Assembly: GCA_019116885.1 (NCBI GenBank) | Contig: DXAU01000017.1 | Location: forward strand, 109,572 to 173,571 | Origin: Candidatus Mediterraneibacter pullistercoris | GTDB taxonomy: Bacteria > Bacillota > Clostridia > Lachnospirales > Lachnospiraceae | Direction of reading: 5' to 3' | Length of the DNA stretch: 64,000 nucleotides | Part shown: one piece after another, positions 1 to 6,710 of the stretch | Position numbering within the stretch: position 1 is the stretch's first letter | Layout of the letters: every line of letters starts with the position of its first letter | The notes under the pieces: model-generated | Database searches by the model: none | Told to the model about the DNA's origin: nothing | The model's input: the letters and a program-made list of their open reading frames with translations, nothing else | Position numbers and translations under genes: made by a program

Positions 1-1052
1 CGTTCGATCAGCTCCTTAAATGAAATCCCCGCCTCTTTCATCATGCCCGGATACCGGCTGTGGGCCGTAAATCCCGGGATCGTGTTGACCTCGTTAAAAT
101 AGATCTTTCCTTCCGGTGTCAGAAACATATCCACTCTGGCAAAATCCCGGCACTTTAACGCGCGGTATATGACAGCCGCCATATGTCTGATCTCTTCCGC
201 TTTCTCGTGGGGAATCCTTGCCGGGACATAGATATTGGACGTCTTCAGCGTATATTTTTCTTCATAGTTAAAGAAACCTTCGGATAACCCGATCTCGTCC
301 ACTTCTCCTATAAACAGTTCGCCGTTTCCAAGGACTGCGCACCCTACTTCAAATCCCGAAATCTGCTCTTCCATGACCACTTCACTGTCGTGCTCAAACG
401 CACTTTCAACAGCCGGGATCAGTTCTTCCTCAGCGCAGACTCTCGTGATGCCAAATGATGATCCGGCCCGGACTGGCTTTACGAACAGCGGATATTTAAG
501 CCTGCGCGCACATTTTCGCATCTCCTGCGCATCATAAGGCCTTGTGACTGTCACAGTCTCAGCCACCGGCACTCCTGCCGCCGCTGCGATGCGGTGAGAG
601 AGTTCTTTATCCATACCTACCGCAGAACTCAGCAGTCCGCATCCTATGACCGGGATGGCGGCCAGTTCCAACACTCCCTGTACTGTCCCGTCCTCCCCGT
701 TCTTTCCGTGCAGAATCGGAAAGGCAGCGTCTAAAGATACCATACGCGTCCCGCCTGCCTCCTGGTAACAGATGCCGTGAACCGTCCTGTCCGTACATAC
801 CCACACCGGCGTACACGTCTTGTCATTGAGCCATCGGTTCTCCGGGATATCGTCGATATTTCCCTTGTAGAGATACCATTGTCCGCTCTGGCGGCTGATG
901 CCGATCAGAACCTGTTCATAGCGCTCTGTGTCCATGTTCTCTATGACGGCGTGCGCTGACTGAAGAGACACTTCGTATTCGGTGGAACATCCGCCAAACA
1001 GTATGGCGATCCTCTTCTTTCTCCCATTCTCTGTCATTTTGTTGTCGTCCAT
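1..1052 (-). CDS. VanG-type D-alanine--D-alanine/D-serine ligase (3' end outside window)
   Basis: ATP-grasp ligase that joins D-Ala to a second D-residue for the peptidoglycan stem. The ORF track misses it because it has no stop inside the window. About 350 codons are visible and only the last few residues are lost. The start at 1052 is chosen because an AAGGAG lies 8 nt upstream; an in-frame ATG at 1058 is too close to it. Visible motifs are an N-terminal ILFGGCSTEYEVSLQSA, HGKNGEDGT, a central FVKPVRAGSSFGI, and a C-terminal NEVNTIPGFTAHSRYP. The omega-loop region reads EEKYTLKTSNIYVPAR, which I recall as close to VanG and unlike ordinary Ddl. That favours D-Ala-D-Ser activity or a VanG-like housekeeping paralogue. 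No vanT, vanXY or vanRS is in view, though they could lie beyond the left edge. Ligase call very sure; substrate uncertain. Confidence 0.9.
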   Translation of the reverse strand, partial: MDDNKMTENGRKKRIAILFGGCSTEYEVSLQSAHAVIENMDTERYEQVLIGISRQSGQWYLYKGNIDDIPENRWLNDKTCTPVWVCTDRTVHGICYQEAGGTRMVSLDAAFPILHGKNGEDGTVQGVLELAAIPVIGCGLLSSAVGMDKELSHRIAAAAGVPVAETVTVTRPYDAQEMRKCARRLKYPLFVKPVRAGSSFGITRVCAEEELIPAVESAFEHDSEVVMEEQISGFEVGCAVLGNGELFIGEVDEIGLSEGFFNYEEKYTLKTSNIYVPARIPHEKAEEIRHMAAVIYRALKCRDFARVDMFLTPEGKIYFNEVNTIPGFTAHSRYPGMMKEAGISFKELIE

Positions 1053-1135
1053 TTTCATTTCTCCTTTTCCTCGCTGCCGGTATAGTATTCTGCCGTCCAC
1101 TCTTGCGATATGAAAATAATAACAGGATGGGATTA

Positions 1136-1155
1136 ATGATTTTTAATGAAATCAT
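1136..1155. promoter_or_regulatory. Inverted repeat in the 1053-1331 intergenic region
   Basis: ATGATTT and AAATCAT face each other across 6 nt, about 85 bp upstream of the VanG-type ligase. The spot is suitable for an operator, but no regulator is known here. The rest of this 279-nt divergent region is AT-rich. On the plus strand it also holds a 27-codon ORF (1213..1296) behind a GGGG, ending 35 nt before the next gene. I cannot decide whether that ORF is translated. Confidence 0.3.
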
Positions 1156-1331
1156 GATGATTTAGTGTATAGAATTGTTAAGATTTTATTTAGTAACCGT
1201 GGGGATTTGTAAATGGATCAGGCTGAACTGCCGCTTTTGAAATCAGTCCACCCTGTATTGCCATACATCCAAAAGGATGATATCATACCGACATAGGTCA
1301 TGCACCAAAGGGGGCTTACAAAAGATACATT

Positions 1332-2630
1332 ATGGAATACTCATTTACGGAACTACTCTGGCTCTTTCTCATCTACTCTACACTCGGATGGATCTTTGAG
1401 GCAGTCGTGGGCACAATTAAAAACAAAAGATTTACGAACCGGGGATTCTCGACAGGACCTTTCTGTATCATCTACGGATTCTCGGCAGTCACCATGCAGG
1501 TGACACTTGCCGATCTGACAGACAATCCCATATTTCTGTTTCTTGGATGCGGGATACAGGCCACTGCCATCGAATGGTTCGCCGGCAAGATACTGGAACG
1601 CCTGAACCGTCATAAATGGTGGGATTACTCCAATAAGAGATGGAATTTTGACGGATATATCTGTCTGGAATACACGCTGCTCTGGGCGATTCTCGGGACA
1701 CTCACCGTACGGTACGGGAATACTTTTTTCCTGTTTCTCTACAAACTCATCCCCGAGCCGGTGCCCGCAGTTATCACCTGGGTGCTTGCCGCCTATGTGT
1801 GCCTCGACTCCGCCGTCTCTCTTGCAGCAGTGTTTCATCTGCGCCGCACCGGAAAAGGCAAACGTGAGCACAGCGGCACAATCTCATCTAAGTTATACCG
1901 GGCCGCACGCACTGTCATCGGCTATGTAGAACGCCGTATGGCAAAGGCTTATCCGGTGATTGAAGAAAAATCCGAAGAAATATTAAAAGAAGGAAAGTTT
2001 GCAGAAGGATGCGGCTTCTACAAACTGTTCTGGCTGTTCCTCATCGGTGCATTTTTAGGAGATATCACTGAAACGATCTTCTGCCGCCTGACTGCCGGAG
2101 TATGGATGAGCAGGAGCAGCCTTGTGTGGGGACCGTTCAGTATCGTGTGGGGGCTTGCCATTGCCCTTGCCACTGTTCTCCTGTACAAGGACAGAGAGAA
2201 ACCCGACCGGCACATCTTCCTGATCGGAACACTCCTTGGCGGCGCTTATGAGTATGCGTGCAGTGTTTTTACCGAGATCGTCTTCGGGCAGGTCTTCTGG
2301 GATTACAGCGGCATCCCGTTCAATCTTGGCGGAAGGATCAATCTCCTCTACTGCTTCTTCTGGGGAATTGCCGCCGTTGTATGGATCAAACTTCTGTATC
2401 CCCGGTTCTCCGGATGGATCGAGCGCATCCCGAAGATAGCAGGATACATAGCGACCTGGATTCTGGTCGTATTTATGGCCGCTGACATCATCGTTTCTGC
2501 AGCCGCTCTTATCCGCTATGACCAGAGAGCCGGAGGATCTGCAGCCAAAAGCGGCTGGGAGCAGATCATAGATGAGAACTTTGACGATGACAAAATAAAA
2601 CAGATCTATCCAAATGCAAAGCAAAGATAA
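1332..2630 (+). CDS. CmpB-type putative ABC transporter permease (two-domain membrane protein)
   Basis: Polytopic membrane protein of 432 residues that resembles the family catalogued as putative ABC-transporter type IV / CmpB (PF06541 from memory). The repeat unit occurs twice. Residues about 5-150 contain LGWIFEAVVG and RGFSTGPFCIIYG; residues about 228-375 contain LGDITETIFCRL and SSLVWGPFSIVWG. The halves are joined by a basic, cytosolic-looking stretch (RRTGKGKREH onward, residues about 170-220). There is no ATP-binding motif and no ATPase gene adjacent, so the transporter label is inherited from the family and the true function is unknown. The ribosome site is poor: GGGGGC sits about 16 nt before the ATG. 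The gene stands alone and ends at a bidirectional hairpin. Confidence 0.7.
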   Translation: MEYSFTELLWLFLIYSTLGWIFEAVVGTIKNKRFTNRGFSTGPFCIIYGFSAVTMQVTLADLTDNPIFLFLGCGIQATAIEWFAGKILERLNRHKWWDYSNKRWNFDGYICLEYTLLWAILGTLTVRYGNTFFLFLYKLIPEPVPAVITWVLAAYVCLDSAVSLAAVFHLRRTGKGKREHSGTISSKLYRAARTVIGYVERRMAKAYPVIEEKSEEILKEGKFAEGCGFYKLFWLFLIGAFLGDITETIFCRLTAGVWMSRSSLVWGPFSIVWGLAIALATVLLYKDREKPDRHIFLIGTLLGGAYEYACSVFTEIVFGQVFWDYSGIPFNLGGRINLLYCFFWGIAAVVWIKLLYPRFSGWIERIPKIAGYIATWILVVFMAADIIVSAAALIRYDQRAGGSAAKSGWEQIIDENFDDDKIKQIYPNAKQR

Positions 2631-2632
2631 AC

Positions 2633-2677
2633 GAAAAAGAGGAGATTCTCAAATGTTCTGTGAATCTCCTCTTTTTC
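2633..2677. terminator. Bidirectional intrinsic terminator
   Basis: GAAAAAGAGGAGATTC pairs perfectly with GAATCTCCTCTTTTTC across a 13-nt loop. A-rich and T-rich flanks lie on both sides, so it can serve the CmpB-type gene (+) and the converging symporter (-). Confidence 0.9.
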
Positions 2678-2704
2678 TGTTTGTTCTTATCTGCTGCCGT
2701 CCTG

Positions 2705-3922
2705 CTACAGTTCGACTTTCAGGTTCTGTTCTTTGATATTATGACGGTTGGCATATCCTGACAGGATCATGGTCAGAGCACCGTCTCCGGTGATGTTGCA
2801 GGCTGTGCCGAAGCTGTCCTGGAGTGCAAAAATGGTAAGCATCAGGGCCGTCCCTGTCTCATCAAATCCAAGCACGCCCGTGATCAGCCCGAGAGACGCC
2901 ATGACGGTTCCGCCCGGCACACCGGGAGCACCGATGGCAAATACGCCGAGAAGCAGACAGAACAGGACCATCGTTCCGACATCCGGTATCCGTCCGTATA
3001 AGATCTGTGATACTGTCATGACAAAAAACACCTCGGTCAGCACGGAACCGCAGAGATGGATATTTGCAAACAGCGGGATGCCGAAATCTACCATGTCATC
3101 CCTGAGCGGCGGCTCTGATTTCTTCGCACAGCGGAGCGCGACTGCAAGCGTTGCCGCAGAAGACATCGTACCAATGGCGGTAATATATGCCGGTCCATAG
3201 TTTCTGATGACTTTCAGCGGATTGCTCCCCGAGTAGATGCCTGCGGCAATGTAGAGCACAGCCATCCACAGATAATGTCCTGCCATAACGATCAGCACGA
3301 CCTGGATGAACACCGGAAGCTGCTTTGTGATCGTCCCCTCATAGGAGAGTCCGCAGAATGTAAACCCGATAAATACCGGAAGGATCGGAATCACGACTCT
3401 GGTCACGACTTCCAGCACGATCTTCTGAAATTCTTCCAACAGGTTCGTCATCGTCACAGCATTCGTCCACGTGCATGCCAGTCCTAAGAGCACGGACAGT
3501 ACGAGGGCGCTCATCACCGACATGATCTGCGGGATCTCAAGCTGGAACACGACCTCCGGCAGTTCTTTCAGACCTTCTACTTCTGATACGATGGACAGAT
3601 GGGGGATGATCCCGTAGCCTGCCGCCATGGAAAGAAACGCCGCCAGAATGGAGGACAGATACGCGCAGAAAAGCGCCACGCCCAGCATCCGTGAGGCGCT
3701 CTTTCCAAGCCTCGTGATCGACGGCGCGATAAAGCCGATGACAATCAGAGGCACACAGAAATTAATCAGCTCTGACAAAATAAATCTTACAGTTACAACA
3801 ACATTCATCAAGGCGTCTCCTGCAGCTTTCATGGACTCCATTCCTGCAAGCTGCCCGACGATGATTCCGAACACCACTCCCACGAGCAGTTTAAACGGAA
3901 GACTGGTGAATACTTTCTTCAT
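2705..3922 (-). CDS. Dicarboxylate/amino acid:cation symporter (DAACS/SLC1 family)
   Basis: Sodium- or proton-coupled uptake of a dicarboxylate or an acidic/neutral amino acid at the cytoplasmic membrane. The 405-residue protein has the family pattern of eight membrane segments with two re-entrant loops. Visible features are a serine-rich first hairpin (AIGTMSSAATLAVALRC, residues about 265-281) and the C-terminal GAPGVPGGTVMASLG followed by ITGDGALTMILSGY, where the glutamate-type transporters carry their substrate-binding NMDGT-like segment. The exact substrate cannot be read. It is monocistronic, with its own promoter at 3964..3992 and a terminator at 2633..2677. The start is the ATG at 3922; the ribosome site is a GAGAGGA-type sequence. 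Confidence 0.9.
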   Translation of the reverse strand: MKKVFTSLPFKLLVGVVFGIIVGQLAGMESMKAAGDALMNVVVTVRFILSELINFCVPLIVIGFIAPSITRLGKSASRMLGVALFCAYLSSILAAFLSMAAGYGIIPHLSIVSEVEGLKELPEVVFQLEIPQIMSVMSALVLSVLLGLACTWTNAVTMTNLLEEFQKIVLEVVTRVVIPILPVFIGFTFCGLSYEGTITKQLPVFIQVVLIVMAGHYLWMAVLYIAAGIYSGSNPLKVIRNYGPAYITAIGTMSSAATLAVALRCAKKSEPPLRDDMVDFGIPLFANIHLCGSVLTEVFFVMTVSQILYGRIPDVGTMVLFCLLLGVFAIGAPGVPGGTVMASLGLITGVLGFDETGTALMLTIFALQDSFGTACNITGDGALTMILSGYANRHNIKEQNLKVEL

Positions 3923-3963
3923 TTGAAATCCTCTCTTCTTCTCAGTTTATAATATGCCGCCCT

Positions 3964-3992
3964 ATTATAATCGATATATGTGTCTCTGGCAA
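3964..3992 (-). promoter_or_regulatory. Sigma-A promoter of the symporter gene
   Basis: On the minus strand TTGCCA and TATAAT are separated by exactly 17 bp, about 40 bp upstream of the symporter start. Confidence 0.7.
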
Positions 3993-4043
3993 TAGTTATT
4001 ATTTCCATATTGGATACAGTAACAGCCCCATGGCTGAATCGGC

Positions 4044-4071
4044 TTGACAAAAGTCATATCTGTGTTACGAT
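4044..4071 (+). promoter_or_regulatory. Sigma-A promoter of proB
   Basis: TTGACA and TACGAT are separated by 16 bp, leaving a leader of about 50 nt. The -10 lies within a CTGTG...CACAG dyad that might be an operator. Confidence 0.65.
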
Positions 4072-4129
4072 ATCACAGTAAGTGTCCGCACACAGAGCGC
4101 GGGCAGATCAGTTCTAAAGGAGTAAGACA

Positions 4130-4933
4130 ATGGCACTTTATAATAACAGGATCGTAGTAAAAGTAGGAACTTCAACACTCACAAATGATGCGGGAAAGAG
4201 CGATCTTCGCGCCACGGACCGCCTCGTCTGCACGCTGGCCGATATCCATAATATGGGATATGAGGTCATCCTTGTCTCCTCGGGCGCTATTGCCGTGGGG
4301 AGAAACAAGCTGAACATGCAGGGCAGACCGGACAGTAACACTATGCGCATGAAGCAGGCCGCAGCCGCAGTCGGCCAGTGCAGCCTGATGTATCTGTACG
4401 ACAAGTTCTTCGGGGATTATGACAAGACTGTTGCCCAGATCCTCCTCAATGCAGAAGATATCGAGCAGGAGGAAAAAAAGGAAAATCTGACAAATACATT
4501 TGATGCGCTTCTTGAAATGGGCGTGATCCCAATTGTAAATGAAAATGACTCTGTAAGCTACACCGAGATCGAGTCCGAGGACAGGCTGTTCGGAGACAAC
4601 GACATGCTCTCCTCAGTCGTGGCTGTCCTGTGCCGGGCGAAACGCCTTGTCATCTTGTCCGATATTGACGGCTTCTACGACAGTGATCCCCGTCTGCACC
4701 CCAATGCAGAACTCATCGAGCAGATTGATACGATCGATGAAAGCGTCTATTCCCTCGCAGGAGGCGCCGGTTCAAGAAGAGGCACAGGGGGCATGCGCAC
4801 AAAACTGCAGGCTGCGCAGCTTGCCACTTCGCAGGGTATCGATACGATCGTAACGAACGGGAAGCGCCCGGAGGCCCTTTACGACATTGTCAGGGGCGGA
4901 AAAGCCGGCACACTGTTTACCGGGAAGATATAG
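4130..4933 (+). CDS. proB: Glutamate 5-kinase, short form without PUA domain
   Basis: Phosphorylates L-glutamate to gamma-glutamyl phosphate, the first step of proline synthesis. Amino acid kinase fold over the full 267 residues: VVKVGTSTLT at the N-terminus (phosphate loop), VSSGAIAVG, PIVNENDSVS, FGDNDMLSSVVA, ILSDIDGFYDSDPR, and the lysine-bearing GTGGMRTKLQAA near residue 225. Many ProB proteins are about 370 residues with a C-terminal PUA domain; that domain is absent, and the protein ends at AGTLFTGKI. AAAGGAG precedes the ATG by 7 nt. proA is not adjacent, so proline genes are split in this genome. The plus-strand terminator lies inside the end of the converging ogt gene. Confidence 0.95.
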   Translation: MALYNNRIVVKVGTSTLTNDAGKSDLRATDRLVCTLADIHNMGYEVILVSSGAIAVGRNKLNMQGRPDSNTMRMKQAAAAVGQCSLMYLYDKFFGDYDKTVAQILLNAEDIEQEEKKENLTNTFDALLEMGVIPIVNENDSVSYTEIESEDRLFGDNDMLSSVVAVLCRAKRLVILSDIDGFYDSDPRLHPNAELIEQIDTIDESVYSLAGGAGSRRGTGGMRTKLQAAQLATSQGIDTIVTNGKRPEALYDIVRGGKAGTLFTGKI

Positions 4934-4937
4934 TGTG

Positions 4938-5504
4938 TCAGTTCTGTTCAGGAAATACAGCCTTCTCCAGGGTGAGAAGGCTGATTTTTTTCTCAATCCC
5001 TCCGGCATAGCCAGTCAGACTGCCGTCCGTACCAAGCACCCGGTGGCAGGGTACGATAACAGACACAGGATTGTGTCCCACTGCGCCGCCCACCGCCTGG
5101 GCCGACATTGTCTCAATTCCTCTCTGAGCCGCGATCTCACGCGCGATCTCCTTGTAGGTCGTTGTCTGTCCGTAGGGAATCTTCAAGAGAATCTCCCAGA
5201 CCGAACGGCGGAACTCACTTCCTATTAGATGAAGCGGCGGAGTGAAGCCAGGCTCCTGACCGTCAAAATAAAGATCCAGCCACTTTACCGTCTGTTCCAA
5301 AACAGCAGATCTTTCCGCCACTTTATTTGCGTCTGTTACTCTCTCTGCCCTCATCTCTGCTCCCTGTTCCCTTGTAACTCTGTCTCTGAGTATTTCACCG
5401 CCAAAATACTTCTGTCCGTCGAACCACAGCCCTGTGAGTCCCTCTCCATCACAGGCAAGAGTGATCCCGCCAAGCGGCGAGTCATAATGACAGATATCGT
5501 GCAT
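4938..5504 (-). CDS. ogt: Methylated-DNA--[protein]-cysteine S-methyltransferase
   Basis: Suicide repair enzyme that moves methyl groups from O6-alkylguanine or O4-alkylthymine onto its own cysteine. The 188 residues begin with the small ribonuclease-H-like domain (residues about 1-90). The DNA-binding domain follows, with RRSVWEILLKIPYGQTTTYK and the acceptor motif VIVPCHRVLGTDG near residue 150, and it ends in a tail (LLTLEKAVFPEQN). The last codons contain a GC-rich palindrome that is the terminator of convergent proB. The length and single PCHRV motif fit the Ogt/MGMT type without an Ada sensor domain. It lies 21 nt downstream of an alpha/beta hydrolase gene on the same strand, so the two may be cotranscribed. 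Confidence 0.95.
   Translation of the reverse strand: MHDICHYDSPLGGITLACDGEGLTGLWFDGQKYFGGEILRDRVTREQGAEMRAERVTDANKVAERSAVLEQTVKWLDLYFDGQEPGFTPPLHLIGSEFRRSVWEILLKIPYGQTTTYKEIAREIAAQRGIETMSAQAVGGAVGHNPVSVIVPCHRVLGTDGSLTGYAGGIEKKISLLTLEKAVFPEQN
4958..4992 (+). terminator. proB intrinsic terminator embedded in the ogt coding sequence
   Basis: CAGCCTTCTC and GAGAAGGCTG form a perfect 10-bp stem with a 6-nt loop, followed by ATTTTTTT on the plus strand. It lies wholly inside the 3' coding end of ogt. Confidence 0.9.
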
Positions 5505-5525
5505 GATTTGCCCTCCTCCTTTTTC

Positions 5526-6287
5526 TCAGCGAGACTCCAGAAAACTCTCCACTGCACGGTTAAACTCCCTGTGCTCCTCTTTCGCGATAAAATGAGTTCC
5601 GTGCAGAACCCGGATCTTTGCATTTGGAAGGCTCGCATAGATCAGCCTCGTGTGCTCGTCCTTTATCATATCTCTGTCTCCGGCAATGACCAGCTTCTTC
5701 ATATTTATGAAATCCGGATCTTTATTTTCAGACAGCTCCTCCGGACGGATATTCGGATCATTGACCATCAGCCTGAGCATCTCTGCATTTTTCCGCGCTT
5801 TTTCGGAAAATGAAGCTCCACCGTCTTTCTTCCCGGACTTTTTGGCAGACAGTATTTCCCCGAAAGCAGCAAAAGCAGATGCCATCCGGCATCCGAAGAC
5901 AATCGGGATCTGTGTAGACGGCTTTACACCCGACGCGTCCAGGTTTGCCCCGTTTAAGATCAGATGGTCTACCCGCTCCGGATACTTCAGGGCAAAGATA
6001 AGAGCGATGTTTCCACCGTCTGAGAAGCCCAGGATATGCGCCCTGTCAATACGCTGCTCATCCATAAAATCATGCAGATCCTCAGCAAACTGTCGGATAG
6101 TAAAGGGCTTCTCCCCTCGGGGCGACTGCCCGTGTCCGCGGGTGTCCAGAGCAATCACACGATACCTGCTCTTAAAATATTCGATCTGATGCTCAAAGTA
6201 ACTGCCGTCCTCCCCGTTGCCGTGAAGGAGGATGAGCGGTGTGCCTGAGCCCTGTTCTGTATAGTGAAGTGCGATATCCGTAGCCAT
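5526..6287 (-). CDS. Alpha/beta hydrolase
   Basis: Cytosolic hydrolase of the alpha/beta fold, 253 residues. The oxyanion motif LLHGNGEDGSYF is at residues about 20-30. The nucleophile elbow is GFSDGG near residue 95, so the catalytic serine is present. The acid is probably in VIAGDRDMI and the histidine in HGTHFIAKE near the C-terminus. The cap region (residues about 130-190) is lysine-rich. The family covers esterases, haloperoxidase-like enzymes and lipases, and the substrate cannot be inferred. It sits 21 nt upstream of ogt and 423 nt downstream of carB on the same strand. Confidence 0.85.
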   Translation of the reverse strand: MATDIALHYTEQGSGTPLILLHGNGEDGSYFEHQIEYFKSRYRVIALDTRGHGQSPRGEKPFTIRQFAEDLHDFMDEQRIDRAHILGFSDGGNIALIFALKYPERVDHLILNGANLDASGVKPSTQIPIVFGCRMASAFAAFGEILSAKKSGKKDGGASFSEKARKNAEMLRLMVNDPNIRPEELSENKDPDFINMKKLVIAGDRDMIKDEHTRLIYASLPNAKIRVLHGTHFIAKEEHREFNRAVESFLESR

Positions 6288-6468
6288 GTCGTATCACCTG
6301 TCCTGCCCTTTCTATATGGCATGCATAAGCAGCCTGCCAGATGAAATTATTATAATACAGATAGCTTGAAAAATCTATCCGAAGGCAGCTTTAGCAAATT
6401 CGTATTTATCGGACTGGGAAAGTGTCCGCCAATAAATAATAATATCCGAAAACGCAGAGAAATCGTTT

Positions 6469-6509
6469 TAAAAGGGAACGTAGTCGAGAAAGCTCCGGTT
6501 TTGTTCCTT
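6469..6509 (-). terminator. Possible carAB terminator
   Basis: On the minus strand GGAAC...GTTCC closes a loop of about 23 nt and is followed by CTTTTAAAA. The stem is weak. It is the only terminator-like signal between carB and the hydrolase apart from the structured element. The remainder of 6288-6468 is AT-rich with no gene. Confidence 0.35.
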
Positions 6510-6517
6510 CCGTCTGG

Positions 6518-6709
6518 AATTCAGGTTTCGGGATGAGAAAGAAAGCAGCCGGGAGGTATGTATTGTGTACGCACCGTTGGAGCCGCACCGGCACTTGGAG
6601 CGCGTCCTTTGCGCTCCTACGTACCGCTGTGCGGCGACCGAGTGAAAACGTGTGCGCTAGCAATACATACCTCCCGGCGGATATTTTGTCAATCTGATAA
6701 ACCTGAATT
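6518..6709 (-). repeat. Large nested palindromic element directly after carB (candidate structured RNA or repeat)
   Basis: About 190 nt fold into nested inverted repeats. The outer arm AATTCAGGTTT/AAACCTGAATT (11 bp) starts one base after the carB stop. Inside it GCCGGGAGGTATGTATTG/CAATACATACCTCCCGGC is a perfect 18-bp pair (6548-6565 with 6661-6678). Further in come CGCAC/GTGCG, GCCGCAC/GTGCGGC, and a GGAGCGC/GCGCTCC hairpin. There is no convincing ORF. I do not recognise a known RNA family. It could be a carB 3' UTR structure, a separate non-coding RNA, or a miniature mobile or REP-like element. Confidence 0.7.
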
Positions 6710-6710
6710 T

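Noticed and set aside
916-1155. 79-codon minus ORF at the left end
   Set aside because: Different frame over the start of the VanG-type ligase, whose continuous frame of about 350 codons is the real gene.
1353-1871. 172-codon minus ORF
   Set aside because: Antisense shadow of the CmpB-type membrane gene.
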